Positions 9,650-18,128 of a stretch of 64,000 nucleotides of DNA are shown in pieces (position 1 is the first letter of the stretch; the number at the start of each line of letters is the position of its first letter). The stretch spans positions 62,001 through 126,000 of the forward strand of contig WSXX01000001.1 in the NCBI GenBank assembly GCA_009773515.1, in the 5' to 3' direction. A program made the translations under genes and the position numbers. The DNA comes from Bacteroidota bacterium. GTDB lineage: Bacteria > Bacteroidota > Bacteroidia > Bacteroidales > Lentimicrobiaceae. Under the pieces are notes generated by a model. That model had not been told where the DNA came from. It did no database searches and saw only the letters and a list, made by a program, of their open reading frames with translations.

Positions 9650-10486
9650 TTATGCGCCAAGCATAAAACGTTTGAAAGCACTAACAGTAAGGCCTTTGTC
9701 AAGTTTATGAAGGAATTCGCCGACAGTTAATTTGTTATCGCGAACAAACTCCTGATTTAAGAGTGTGTTTTCTTTGTAAAACTTATTCAGTTTACCAAGA
9801 GCGATTTTTTCAACCATTTCTTCCGGTTTACCTTCAAGACGAGCTTGCTCTTTACCAATTTCAATTTCACGTTCAATGGTTTCGGCAGGAACATCATCTT
9901 TATCAACAGCCACCGGAGCCATTGCAGCAATCTGCATAGCAACTTCATGACCAGCCTGATCAATGCCTTCAACCCCGGCTTTATTCAAACCAAGAATAGT
10001 AGCAAGACGGTTACCTGGGTGATTGTAAGCGAAAACGCGGGCATCACGAATAACTTCGTAGTGTGCCAGTTCCATTTTCTCACCTGTTTTACCCACCATT
10101 TCGGTGATGTTTTCTTCAACACTGCGTCCATTAAGGTCTAAAGCCTTAAATTCATCAATAGTTGAAGCTTGTTTTTCAATTGCCTTTGAAAGGAGGAGGT
10201 TAGTAAAATCAACAAATTCCTGATTTTTAGCAACAAAATCGGTTTCGCAGTTAAGCATAAAAATAACTGCAAAGTCTTTTGCTTCGTTGGTTTTTGCGAT
10301 CACAATACCTTCATTGGCATCTTTATCTGCCCTTTTGGTGGCTAATTTCTGGCCTTTCTTGCGCAGGTAGTCAATTGCTTTTTCAAAGTCACCTTCATTT
10401 TCCTGAAGAGCTTTTTTACAGTCCATCATACCTGCTCCGGTCATCTGGCGCAATTTATTTACATCAGCAGCGGTTATATTTGCCAT
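9650..10486 (-). CDS. tsf: Translation elongation factor Ts
   Basis: EF-Ts is the guanine-nucleotide exchange factor that recycles EF-Tu. The 278-residue product has the UBA-like N-terminus ITAADVNKLRQMTGAGMMDCKKAL and the signature region CETDFVAKN near residues 80-88. The core dimerisation domain ends at residue 278. Length and sequence are typical. It is the last gene of the ribosomal unit rplM-rpsI-rpsB-tsf, 28 bp after rpsB, and ends just before a bidirectional terminator. Confidence 0.98.
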   Translation of the reverse strand: MANITAADVNKLRQMTGAGMMDCKKALQENEGDFEKAIDYLRKKGQKLATKRADKDANEGIVIAKTNEAKDFAVIFMLNCETDFVAKNQEFVDFTNLLLSKAIEKQASTIDEFKALDLNGRSVEENITEMVGKTGEKMELAHYEVIRDARVFAYNHPGNRLATILGLNKAGVEGIDQAGHEVAMQIAAMAPVAVDKDDVPAETIEREIEIGKEQARLEGKPEEMVEKIALGKLNKFYKENTLLNQEFVRDNKLTVGEFLHKLDKGLTVSAFKRFMLGA

Positions 10487-10514
10487 AGCTTGATTTCGTA
10501 TTTAAAGTTAAAAA

Positions 10515-11429
10515 TTATTTTCTGGGGCCTGGTCCACCTGGTTTTTTACCCAAAGGTTTGCGGGTACCTGGTTTGCTTCTGCGTCCTTCGCCACCTGCTT
10601 CACCGGCTGGTGTTTGTTTTGTACGAAGACGTTCAGTTCTAGCAACGCTGCTTTCGTCATCGTCATCATCAAGATCAAAATCACCATCAGCACGACCTGA
10701 TGTACCATCTTCTCTGTCTTCGTCGCGTTTATCGCGGTCGATTTTGCGCTCCATCAAACCTTCTTCAATAGCCTGAATCATTTTACTGATGATCAGTGAA
10801 ATAGATTTTGAAGCATCATCGTTGGCCGGAATCGGGAAATCTACAAGATTTGGATCAGAATTGGTATCAACAATTGCAAAAGTGGGGATATTGAGTTTTC
10901 TGGCTTCAGCGATGGCAATATGTTCTTTAACGATATCAACCACAAATAAAGCTGCAGGCAAACGGCTCAGGTCTGCGATAGAACCAAGGTTCTTTTCGAG
11001 TTTTGCACGTTCACGGGCAATCTGAAGACGCTCACGCTTTGAAATACTTGTAAAAGCAGTTCCAACCATCAATTTGTCGAGAGAAGACATTTTGCGGACG
11101 GCTTTGCGGATGGTTGCAAAGTTGGTAAGCATTCCACCTGGCCAGCGCTCAGTAACGTAGGGCATTCCTACAACTTTAACGTGATCAGCCACGATTTCCT
11201 TAGCCTGCTTTTTGGTAGCAACAAAAAGTACTTTCTTGCCCGATTTGGTGATCTGCTTCATAGCAGCAGCAGCCTCGTCGATCTTGGCGATGGTTTTGTA
11301 AAGGTCGATAATATGAATACCGTTGCGCTCCATAAAAATATAAGGAGCCATGTTTGGATTCCATTTGCGTTTCAAGTGACCGAAATGCGAACCGGCATCC
11401 AGTAATTCTTCAAAAGTTGTTCTTGCCAT
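10515..11429 (-). CDS. rpsB: 30S ribosomal protein S2 with charged C-terminal extension
   Basis: S2 (uS2) is a structural protein of the small subunit. The 304-residue product matches the family from residue 1 (ELLDAGSHFGHLKRKWNP) to about residue 230, with the signature region around PTFAIVDTNSDP. The remaining 70 or so residues form a low-complexity tail. It is first acidic and Asp-rich, then basic and rich in Gly/Pro/Lys/Arg, ending GGPGPRK. Canonical S2 is about 240 residues; extended tails occur in Bacteroidota, but this one is conspicuous. The gene lies between rpsI and tsf, the conserved order. Confidence 0.97.
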   Translation of the reverse strand: MARTTFEELLDAGSHFGHLKRKWNPNMAPYIFMERNGIHIIDLYKTIAKIDEAAAAMKQITKSGKKVLFVATKKQAKEIVADHVKVVGMPYVTERWPGGMLTNFATIRKAVRKMSSLDKLMVGTAFTSISKRERLQIARERAKLEKNLGSIADLSRLPAALFVVDIVKEHIAIAEARKLNIPTFAIVDTNSDPNLVDFPIPANDDASKSISLIISKMIQAIEEGLMERKIDRDKRDEDREDGTSGRADGDFDLDDDDDESSVARTERLRTKQTPAGEAGGEGRRSKPGTRKPLGKKPGGPGPRK

Positions 11430-11547
11430 TTAAATTTTTGTTATTTGTTTACATTCTGTGAAAAACAATCACCGGGTAGCTCTGATTCAGGCTGCTTTAA
11501 AGCAGCAAAGAGGTCCCGGCAATTTAGATACTAAACACCATTTGAGA

Positions 11548-11934
11548 TTAGCGCTTGCTGAACTGGAATTTCTTACGGGCTTTTTTCTGGCCTGGTTTTT
11601 TCCTTTCAACCATACGTGGATCCCTGCGCAACAGACCTTTGGCCTTAAGCGGGGGACGCATTTCAGGATTGATTTCGCAAAGTGCTTTGGAAATAGCCAA
11701 ACGAAGAGCTTCCGCCTGGCCTGTAATTCCACCTCCATCAAGATTCGCTTTGATATCATACTTTCCAAGTGAATCAGCTATCTCGAGTGACTGGGTAACA
11801 ACATACTGAAGTGTACCTGTTGGAAAATATTCTTTGTAATCCCTTCCGTTAATGGTAATAGTGCCATTACCATCTTTTAAATAAATACGGGCTACAGCAG
11901 TTTTGCGTCTGCCAAGGGTGTTGATTACTTCCAT
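11548..11934 (-). CDS. rpsI: 30S ribosomal protein S9
   Basis: S9 (uS9) is a small-subunit protein whose basic C-terminal tail reaches the P-site tRNA. The 128-residue product has the family N-terminus (GRRKTAVARIYLKDG), the GGGITGQAEALRLAI motif and the terminal basic tail PGQKKARKKFQFSKR. It starts 1 bp after the rplM stop, the usual rplM-rpsI arrangement. The 118 bp between rpsI and rpsB contain no recognisable gene. Confidence 0.98.
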   Translation of the reverse strand: MEVINTLGRRKTAVARIYLKDGNGTITINGRDYKEYFPTGTLQYVVTQSLEIADSLGKYDIKANLDGGGITGQAEALRLAISKALCEINPEMRPPLKAKGLLRRDPRMVERKKPGQKKARKKFQFSKR

Positions 11935-11935
11935 G

Positions 11936-12391
11936 TTATTTGATTGAATTTAGGTTAATCAATTGTGGCTGCTGTGCCTGATGAGGATGTTCAGTTCCAG
12001 CATACACTTTAAGGTTACGATACAATGCATCTCCGAGCTTGTTGCTAGGCAACATACCTCTTACGGCATGCTCGATGATCCTCTCGGGAAATTTTTGCAT
12101 AAGTTCCCATGGAGTTGCAAAACGCTGTCCGCCAGGATAACCTGTATGACGAACATAAACCTTTTCGGTCATTTTTTTGCCCGTGAGCTTAATTTTTTCC
12201 GCATTGATTACGATTACGTAGTCGCCACAATCCAGGTTAGGGGTAAAGTTGGTTTTGTATTTTCCCCTGATAAGATTGGCAACTTTGCTCGATAGACGAC
12301 CAAGAGTCTGTCCTTCGGCATCAACCAACACCCAATTCTTCTGTATGTTATCGGGTGTAGCCGATAAAGTTTTATAACTTAATGTGTTCAT
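11936..12391 (-). CDS. rplM: 50S ribosomal protein L13
   Basis: L13 (uL13) is an early-assembling large-subunit protein. The 151-residue product has the family motifs WVLVDAEGQTLGRLSSKVA, GDYVIVINAEKI and AVRGMLPSNKLGDA, and has normal length. It is the first gene of the minus-strand unit rplM-rpsI-rpsB-tsf. It is preceded by a leader of about 150 nt with several complementary segments and by a TAnnTTTG promoter, which suggests regulation at the leader. Confidence 0.98.
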   Translation of the reverse strand: MNTLSYKTLSATPDNIQKNWVLVDAEGQTLGRLSSKVANLIRGKYKTNFTPNLDCGDYVIVINAEKIKLTGKKMTEKVYVRHTGYPGGQRFATPWELMQKFPERIIEHAVRGMLPSNKLGDALYRNLKVYAGTEHPHQAQQPQLINLNSIK

Positions 12392-12399
12392 TTTTTTTG

Positions 12400-12552
12400 A
12401 TGATTTATTGATTGAAAAACAATAAAACCAGTTACCTGAATGCTGATCACGGGCATGAGATTCAACAATCTGTAACTCGCCCTGTTAACGGAATAGCTTA
12501 AGTCGCTTCAGGTTACGGCCGTTCACGGGTACACTTTCCCCTTAAAAAGGGG
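12400..12552 (-). ncRNA. Putative structured leader of the rplM operon
   Basis: Read on the minus strand, the untranslated leader can form several helices. These are a first hairpin (CCCC...GGGG palindrome, 12538-12552), a long-range ACCTGAA/TTCAGGT helix, and an inner stem GGGC...GCCC enclosing AGATT-GTTG-AATCT. Autoregulatory leaders before ribosomal protein operons are a known class. The helices are seen in one sequence only; the regulatory role and the binding protein (L13 would be the default) are inference. Confidence 0.4.
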
Positions 12553-12554
12553 TG

Positions 12555-12586
12555 CAAAGGTAGAGGTATTTTTTTGATATAACAAA
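12555..12586 (-). promoter_or_regulatory. Promoter of the rplM-rpsI-rpsB-tsf operon
   Basis: On the minus strand TACCTTTG (12562-12555) matches the Bacteroidota -7 consensus TAnnTTTG. A TTTG (12586-12583) lies 20 bases upstream as the -33 element. The start of transcription would fall near 12548, giving a leader of about 155 nt. Confidence 0.72.
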
Positions 12587-12753
12587 TTTGTAAACAATAA
12601 ATTGTTGATAAATATTCTAAAGGATACTCTCCCTTAATTTACCCGCTGAAATGAATTATTTGTCCCTTTTCAGAATGTTTGTTCAGAGCCGATGCGTGAA
12701 AGCAAATTAACGGAAGATTCCTGTTTTGATTTGCTTGCAAATTTATCTTTTTT

Positions 12754-13032
12754 GGTTTGTTTTTTCACCACATAGGCACATAGGGCACATAGACTTTAAT
12801 TCTCTTTAACCTATGTGTTCTATGTTTCTAGTGGTTTATCTTATGGGGTTTGTTTTTTTACCACATAGGCACATAGGGCACATAGACTTTGTTTCCCTTT
12901 AACCTATGTGTTCTATGTTTCTAGGGGTTTATCTTTTGGGGTATGTTTTTTCATCACACAATCGCCTAAGGAAACATAGACTTTTAAAATTCGACCAATG
13001 TGTTCTATGTTTCTTTGTGGTTCATTAAATTA
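12754..13032. repeat. Three tandem 93-bp palindromic repeat units
   Basis: Units start at 12754, 12847 and 12940, exactly 93 bp apart; the first two are nearly identical and the third has diverged. Each unit carries an inverted repeat. The left arm contains ACCACATAGGCACATAGGGC and the right arm is its imperfect complement, with CTATGTGTTCTATGTTTCTAG. An RNA from either strand could thus fold into a long hairpin. CACATAG/CTATGTG heptamers recur inside each arm. No ORF covers the region. It occupies most of the gap between rplM and the gldA-like gene. Function is unknown: REP-like or MITE-derived sequence, or a transcription barrier. Confidence 0.85.
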
Positions 13033-13093
13033 AATTGAATTAAACAGCCATAATCCTTGCATCCAACCTAAAGCCCTGCTAATGATTCTTTCT

Positions 13094-13101
13094 TACCTTT
13101 G
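13094..13101 (+). promoter_or_regulatory. -7 promoter element of the gldA-like gene
   Basis: TACCTTTG matches TAnnTTTG and lies 22 bases before the ATG at 13124. No TTTG at the usual -33 distance was found, so only the -7 element is supported. Confidence 0.55.
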
Positions 13102-13123
13102 CACTTCATAGCAAGATTGAACC

Positions 13124-14035
13124 ATGTCAATACAAGTTTCAAATATTACCAAGAATTACGGCGGGCAACTTGCCCTTAATGATGTTTCATTTACAATAAA
13201 ACCCGGCGAAATTGTTGGTCTTCTTGGGCCAAATGGCGCCGGAAAATCAACCATGATGAAAATTCTCACCTGCTTTATTCCGCCTTCTTCGGGCAAAGCA
13301 AGTGTTTATGGTTTCGATATTCACGAGCAATCGCTTGAAGTCAGAAAAAAAGTAGGTTATCTGCCCGAAAACAACCCACTCTATTCCGACATGTATATTA
13401 AGGAGTATCTTGAATTTGTTGCCGGAATTCATGAATTGGGTAAAAACACAAAAAAACGTGTCAGCGAAATGATTGAAATGACAGGCCTCGGGCATGAGCA
13501 AAAAAAGAAGATTGGTGCGCTGTCCAAAGGTTACCGGCAAAGGGTTGGTCTGGCACAAGCGCTTATTCATAATCCTGATGTGCTTATTCTTGATGAACCA
13601 ACTTCGGGACTAGACCCCAATCAGCTGGTGGAGATCAGAAACCTGATTGCTGAAATCGGCAGACAAAAAACGGTGATGCTTTCTACACATATTATGCAGG
13701 AAGTAGAAGCCATGTGTAACCGCGCCATTATTATTAACTTCGGAAAAATTGTGGCAGACGACACCACCGATCATCTTCTGAACAAAAAAGAGAATACTGA
13801 GCAGGTTGTGGTTGAATTTGACCAGGAAGTGAAAGCTGAACTATTAAAAACAGTAAAAGGAGTGCTGAACATAAGCAAAGTTTCTGCAAATACATGGCTG
13901 GTTGAATCAGGCAAAGACCTTGATGTGAGGCAGGAATTATTCAGATTTGCTGTTGAAAAAGGTTTCACCGTACTTTCAATGCAAAAGCAAAGCAACCGGC
14001 TGGAGGATGTTTTTCAACAGCTTACAAAAAAGTAG
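13124..14035 (+). CDS. gldA: ABC transporter ATP-binding protein, GldA-like
   Basis: A 303-residue cytoplasmic ABC ATPase with Walker A GPNGAGKS (about residues 34-41), a signature variant LSKGYRQRV, Walker B VLILDEPTSGLDP and the H-loop STHIMQEVE. The stretch around LPENNPLYSDMYIKEYL and the LSKGYRQRVGLAQAL signature closely resemble GldA, the ATPase of the GldAFG exporter involved in gliding in Flavobacterium. The membrane partners GldF/GldG are not adjacent here. GldA-like ATPases also occur in non-gliding Bacteroidota, so motility should not be assumed. It is transcribed alone, before metK. Confidence 0.78.
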   Translation: MSIQVSNITKNYGGQLALNDVSFTIKPGEIVGLLGPNGAGKSTMMKILTCFIPPSSGKASVYGFDIHEQSLEVRKKVGYLPENNPLYSDMYIKEYLEFVAGIHELGKNTKKRVSEMIEMTGLGHEQKKKIGALSKGYRQRVGLAQALIHNPDVLILDEPTSGLDPNQLVEIRNLIAEIGRQKTVMLSTHIMQEVEAMCNRAIIINFGKIVADDTTDHLLNKKENTEQVVVEFDQEVKAELLKTVKGVLNISKVSANTWLVESGKDLDVRQELFRFAVEKGFTVLSMQKQSNRLEDVFQQLTKK

Positions 14036-14172
14036 TTCAAGGCAAGGAGATCACATCTCTGACATACTATTTTTGGGATCACTTTCCAGGATAATTATGT
14101 TGTTTCTGCATCTTAACCTTCCTTTTTTACTTTTTTCTGAATTTCCTGCATTCCTGCATTCAATAAAAAAAC

Positions 14173-14180
14173 TACCTTTG
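14173..14180 (+). promoter_or_regulatory. -7 promoter element of metK
   Basis: TACCTTTG matches TAnnTTTG. Transcription would start near 14187, leaving a leader of about 120 nt before the metK ATG, long enough for a regulatory RNA. Confidence 0.6.
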
Positions 14181-14195
14181 CAGCGCCGGTTAGAC

Positions 14196-14252
14196 CCGGA
14201 ATGGAAAGATTTGATTGATTGCAACCATTAAAAAAAATGCTAAAGCAACTCC
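14196..14252 (+). promoter_or_regulatory. Possible SAM-II-like riboswitch before metK
   Basis: In the metK leader, a short stem AATGG (14200-14204) / CCATT (14225-14229) encloses a loop carrying GATTT (14208-14212) and ATTGCAA (14218-14224). An A-rich stretch and GCTAAA (14239-14244) follow. As I recall the class, SAM-II has this order: stem, GAUUU(G/A) and UUGCA in the loop, then an A/U-rich strand and GCUAAA. The loop-to-tail pseudoknot pairing is weak by hand. Being upstream of a SAM synthetase fits. Covariance-model scoring would decide. Confidence 0.38.
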
Positions 14253-14307
14253 TGCCGTTGATCTTCATTTTCCATCTCACCTATTTATTATATTAAAGTT
14301 CGCTATA

Positions 14308-15633
14308 ATGGCTTACCTCTTTACATCCGAATCCGTTTCGGAAGGGCATCCAGATAAGGTTGCCGATCAGATTTCAGACGCACTGCTCGATGAGTTTCTG
14401 CGCTTCGATCCAAACTCAAAAGTAGCATGTGAAACCCTGGTCACTACAGGGCTGACTGTTTGCAGCGGAGAAGTGCTGACTGAAGGATATGTTGACCTTC
14501 ATAAAGTAGTTCGGAAAACCATCAAAGACATTGGTTACACAAAAAACGAATATCGTTTTGAAGGCGAATCCTGCGGAATTATTTCTACCATTCATGAACA
14601 ATCGGCTGATATTAACCGCGGTGTTGTTCGCAGCGACCCTGAGAATCAAGGCGCCGGAGATCAGGGAATGATGTTTGGCTATGCCACCCGCGATATGGAA
14701 AATTTCATGCCGATGCCTATTGAGCTATCTCATATGCTTTTGCAGGAACTTGCAAAGATCAGGAAAGAAGGAAAAGAAATGACCTATCTGAGACCGGATT
14801 CCAAATCGCAGGTTACCGTTGAGTATGATGACAATAATCGCCCCATCAGAATTGATACCATTGTTATTTCAACACAGCATGATGATTTTGCCGACAAAAC
14901 TCTTCCTGAAAAGGAAGGTGATGAGCTGATGCGTCTTGCAATTGAAAAGGATGTGCGGGAAATTGTAATTCCAAAAGTAGTTGCTAAACTGCCAGGACAC
15001 ATTAAGCTATTATTTGATGATCACTTTACCTTGCACGTAAATCCAACCGGCAAATTTGTAATTGGCGGGCCGCACGGCGATACCGGACTTACCGGGCGAA
15101 AAATTATTGTTGACACTTATGGTGGCAAAGGTGCGCACGGCGGTGGTGCATTTTCAGGAAAAGATCCTTCAAAAGTTGACCGTTCAGCAGCTTATGCCGC
15201 CCGACATATTGCCAAGAATCTTGTTGCTGCGGGGGTTGCTGATGAAGTTCTGGTTCAGGTGGCTTACGCAATTGGCATTGCCGAACCTGTAGGACTTTAT
15301 GTAAATACCTATGGCACAGCGCATGTTAAAGGATTTACCGGTGAAGCAATTTCTGATGGCGAAATATCCGCAGTTGTAAAAGGAATTTTTGATCTGCGCC
15401 CTTATGCCATCATAAACCGCTTCGGACTTCGCAACCCGATTTACACGCCAACTGCCAGTTATGGACATTTTGGCCGCGAAGCAAGAGAAGAAGAGGTAGA
15501 AGTTTATTACTCCAACGGCGATACTTTCGACAAAGTAATTGATGGAAAAACCCACCATTTCAAAAAAGTAAAACTCTTTGCCTGGGAAGAAACTGACTAT
15601 GTGGAAAGAATAAAAACTGCATTTGGATTATAA
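14308..15633 (+). CDS. metK: S-adenosylmethionine synthase
   Basis: MetK makes S-adenosylmethionine from methionine and ATP. The 441-residue product starts at the ATG of [17 protein letters not shown], the family's normal N-terminus. A longer open frame upstream, from 14215, adds 31 non-conserved residues and is rejected. Visible motifs are the ATP-binding [25 protein letters not shown], the phosphate loop [13 protein letters not shown] and [16 protein letters not shown]. Length is slightly above the E. coli enzyme (384) because of insertions usual in this phylum. It appears monocistronic, with a possible riboswitch before it and a terminator after it. Confidence 0.97.
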   Translation: MAYLFTSESVSEGHPDKVADQISDALLDEFLRFDPNSKVACETLVTTGLTVCSGEVLTEGYVDLHKVVRKTIKDIGYTKNEYRFEGESCGIISTIHEQSADINRGVVRSDPENQGAGDQGMMFGYATRDMENFMPMPIELSHMLLQELAKIRKEGKEMTYLRPDSKSQVTVEYDDNNRPIRIDTIVISTQHDDFADKTLPEKEGDELMRLAIEKDVREIVIPKVVAKLPGHIKLLFDDHFTLHVNPTGKFVIGGPHGDTGLTGRKIIVDTYGGKGAHGGGAFSGKDPSKVDRSAAYAARHIAKNLVAAGVADEVLVQVAYAIGIAEPVGLYVNTYGTAHVKGFTGEAISDGEISAVVKGIFDLRPYAIINRFGLRNPIYTPTASYGHFGREAREEEVEVYYSNGDTFDKVIDGKTHHFKKVKLFAWEETDYVERIKTAFGL

Positions 15634-15668
15634 ATTAATGTCGTATTGTTAAAAAAAAGTCTTCGACT

Positions 15669-15686
15669 CCGCTCAGACTGACAGTC
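15669..15686. repeat. Dispersed 18-bp intergenic repeat, copy 1
   Basis: CCGCTCAGACTGACAGTC here is identical to 63779-63796. Both lie in intergenic DNA and both adjoin the TTCGACTCCGCTCA / TGAGCGGAGTCGAA motif. This indicates a genome-wide dispersed repeat of unknown function. Confidence 0.7.
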
Positions 15687-15700
15687 TTCCATACTAAAAG

Positions 15701-15727
15701 AAAGGCCGGATCGCTGATCCGGCCTTT
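15701..15727. terminator. Bidirectional terminator between metK and the DUF1080 gene
   Basis: Perfect 12-bp inverted repeat AAAGGCCGGATC / GATCCGGCCTTT around a GCT loop, continuing into CTCTTT. It serves metK (+) and the converging sugar-oxidation cluster (-). Confidence 0.9.
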
Positions 15728-15748
15728 CTCTTTATCAAGTCAATACAG

Positions 15749-16513
15749 TTACATCTTTTTGATTTTTATGTTTCTGTACCAAACGTCATCTCCATGATCC
15801 TGCAGACCAATAAAGCCTTCCTGCGCAACATTTGCCCATTCGGGGTTGTATTCAGGAAATTTACTTTTAGCAACCATTTCATTCCATTCAGGAGTCCATA
15901 AGTGATAGCTTACAACTTTCTCGCCGTTCAGCCAATGTTCAACAAGTCCCTTAAAAACCAACAACTTAACCTGATTCCATTCGCCAACAGGCTTTACTTT
16001 GTCTTGAGAAACACCAATCATATCATAAAGAGCACCGGCACTGTGAAGTCCATCTCTGCCATCAGGATGTGTGGTGTTATCGAGTACCTGCATTTCGGGT
16101 GCAGTCTGCCAGATTGCTTTTCCGGGAAGTTCCTGAGCGAGATATAAAATACCGCTGTTGCCGCCCGGGGAGATTTTCCACTCAAGCGAAAGTTCGAAAT
16201 TCTGAAACTTTTCATCAAAAATGATGTCTCCACCATCGTGTGAACCAGCCTCACCCCTTCCGGAGCCAATACACTGCAGGGTTCCGTCAACAATTACCCA
16301 GCCTGTCGGGAAATAATCTTTGCCATAACCACGCCATTTTCCGGGATTTTCACCGTCAAACATCAGCATCCAGCCATCGGCAATTTCTGCTTCGGTCAAT
16401 GCGTTTACCAAAGCAACTTCTTCGGCTTTTTCGCCTTCGGTAGTTTTATTTCCCATTTGATTACAGGAAACCATTGCAAGTGAAACTGCAAGAACAAAAA
16501 GTACTTTCTTCAT
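15749..16513 (-). CDS. DUF1080 lipoprotein (3-keto-disaccharide hydrolase family)
   Basis: A 254-residue protein with a lipoprotein signal peptide (lipobox with Cys17, MVSC), so probably anchored in an envelope membrane. The rest is one DUF1080 domain, a concanavalin-like jelly roll, with family hallmarks such as GWVIVDGTLQC, FELSLEWKISPGGNSGI and the C-terminal GFIGLQDHG followed by WYRNIKI. DUF1080 proteins include enzymes cleaving 3-keto-glycosides. The neighbouring Gfo/Idh/MocA oxidoreductases and epimerase-fold protein fit that pathway, but the exact sugar cannot be read from sequence. It is the last gene of the minus-strand cluster, 111 bp after the oxidoreductase. Confidence 0.85.
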   Translation of the reverse strand: MKKVLFVLAVSLAMVSCNQMGNKTTEGEKAEEVALVNALTEAEIADGWMLMFDGENPGKWRGYGKDYFPTGWVIVDGTLQCIGSGRGEAGSHDGGDIIFDEKFQNFELSLEWKISPGGNSGILYLAQELPGKAIWQTAPEMQVLDNTTHPDGRDGLHSAGALYDMIGVSQDKVKPVGEWNQVKLLVFKGLVEHWLNGEKVVSYHLWTPEWNEMVAKSKFPEYNPEWANVAQEGFIGLQDHGDDVWYRNIKIKKM

Positions 16514-16624
16514 TTTTCAAGGTTTTAATGATTAAAAAATTCATGTTTCTGATTAAAATTAAGGTGTGGAGTTAAAGAATAATTCCTCCGTCTCCCGATT
16601 GAAGACAATAAGCAACACCTCTCC

Positions 16625-18112
16625 TTACATTGTCCAGCCTTCACGATAAGTGTGTCTGATGTATTCATCAGCAGCAGCTTTTGCTTTAATGGTTTCGTGT
16701 TGGGTGTCGAAGTGCGGGTGACCATCAATTACTTCGAACCTGTCACTTTTAATAACACGGATTTCGTCGCTGTCGCTTATATTGGTAAACTGCATTTTTT
16801 CGCCATCCCACAATAATTCGCGTTTAAGATCCTGAAGTCTGACCGCAACAACACCCATAACAACCATTTCGTTCATTGGTCCGGAGTAGGCAAAATTTGA
16901 ACTTGCTTCAACTCTGGTGGCAGGGCTCTCTTTACATGCGCGCACCCAATCCATTTCATGACTGGTAGTAACCCTGCGCATTTCAGGTGCCGGGCGGGTA
17001 TAACTCTTGTCATATTCGAGCGGAAGCAGGAAAGGGTCGCGGCCATAACAACCGGTCATAATTTTTCCTTTGGTGCCAATCAGCAGGCATCCGCCATTGG
17101 GATCGCGTCCCATAATTTCACCATCGGGCAGCTCAGCCGGACGTGGTGGAAGTAAACCCCCATCCCACCAGGTAACATTAACTTCGGGCATTTCAATACC
17201 CCTGAATTTTTCCCTTGCCGGGAAGACATATTTTACAACTTCGGCCAAAGGAGGTGATTCAGTGTTAAATTGTGATGAAGTTCCCTGAACACGGGTCGGG
17301 TACTTGAGGTTCAACGACATAAAGATCGGATCCATAATATGGCAGGCCATATCGCCAAGGGCTCCTGTTCCAAAATCCCACCAACCGCGCCAGTTCCAGG
17401 GCGTATAAATGGAGTTATACGGACGATCTTTTGCAGGGCCGAGGAAAAGGTCCCATGCCAGAGTGTCAGGAACAGGCATTATTTCTTTTGGTCTTTCCAG
17501 ACCCTGAGGCCAGATTGGACGGTTTGTCCAGGCATGGGCTTCGCGGATTTCTCCGATGGCATCATTCCACACCCACTCGCAAACCTGACGGATTCCTTCA
17601 CCTGAATTTCCCTGGTTGCCCATTTGTGTGGCCACTTTGTATTCTTGGGCAATTTCAGTCATTTGCCTCGATTCCCAAACAGAGTGTGTTAAGGGTTTTT
17701 CGCAATACACATGTTTTCCCATCTTCATGGCATTAATGCTGATGATGGCATGGGTGTGGTCGGGGGTTCCTACTACAACTGCATCAATTGATTTTCCTAA
17801 TTCTTCGAACATTTTCCGCCAATCGTAGTACTTTTTGGCATCGGGAAATTCGCTGAATATTTTGGCTGAATATTTCCAGTCAACATCGCAGAGACCGATA
17901 ATATTCTGGCTGCTGACAGCCCTGATAACTCCGCCTCCGCGGCCTCCAACGCCCACACCAACAATATTAAGCTTATCGCTGGGGGCAAGATGGCCAAGTC
18001 CTGAAATAACATGGCTGGGCAAAATCATAAAACCGGCGGCAGTTAACGCAGTATTGCGTATAAACTTGCGACGATCCATTCCATTGTCTGTGTTGGGTTT
18101 TTCTTCCATCAT
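16625..18112 (-). CDS. Gfo/Idh/MocA family oxidoreductase, exported
   Basis: A 495-residue NAD(P)-dependent sugar oxidoreductase family member. A Tat-like signal (DRRKFIRNTALTAAG, residues 13-27) precedes the Rossmann glycine motif GVGVGGRGGG and the EKP motif in VYCEKPLTHS. The substrate domain includes DFGTGALGDMACH. The signal implies export in folded state, probably with bound cofactor. The ATG choice is uncertain: residues 1, 2 or 12 all keep the Tat motif; I give the longest. With the other genes of this cluster it probably oxidises a sugar or glycoside at C3. Confidence 0.85.
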   Translation of the reverse strand: MMEEKPNTDNGMDRRKFIRNTALTAAGFMILPSHVISGLGHLAPSDKLNIVGVGVGGRGGGVIRAVSSQNIIGLCDVDWKYSAKIFSEFPDAKKYYDWRKMFEELGKSIDAVVVGTPDHTHAIISINAMKMGKHVYCEKPLTHSVWESRQMTEIAQEYKVATQMGNQGNSGEGIRQVCEWVWNDAIGEIREAHAWTNRPIWPQGLERPKEIMPVPDTLAWDLFLGPAKDRPYNSIYTPWNWRGWWDFGTGALGDMACHIMDPIFMSLNLKYPTRVQGTSSQFNTESPPLAEVVKYVFPAREKFRGIEMPEVNVTWWDGGLLPPRPAELPDGEIMGRDPNGGCLLIGTKGKIMTGCYGRDPFLLPLEYDKSYTRPAPEMRRVTTSHEMDWVRACKESPATRVEASSNFAYSGPMNEMVVMGVVAVRLQDLKRELLWDGEKMQFTNISDSDEIRVIKSDRFEVIDGHPHFDTQHETIKAKAAADEYIRHTYREGWTM

Positions 18113-18128
18113 AATCTGGTTTTATGGG

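Noticed and set aside
11458-11772. Plus-strand open frame of 104 residues antisense to rpsI
   Set aside because: It is a shadow of the rpsI coding sequence, with no independent coding features.
12754-13032. CRISPR array
   Set aside because: The units are contiguous near-identical 93-bp blocks with internal palindromes, without alternating repeats and unique spacers, and no cas genes are present.
13124-14035. Evidence for gliding motility
   Set aside because: A GldA-like ATPase and T9SS cargo are present, but no GldF/G or other gliding genes occur in the window, and GldA-like ATPases are found in non-gliders.
14215-14307. N-terminal extension of metK
   Set aside because: It starts at TTG, adds 31 non-conserved residues, and overlaps the putative regulatory leader.
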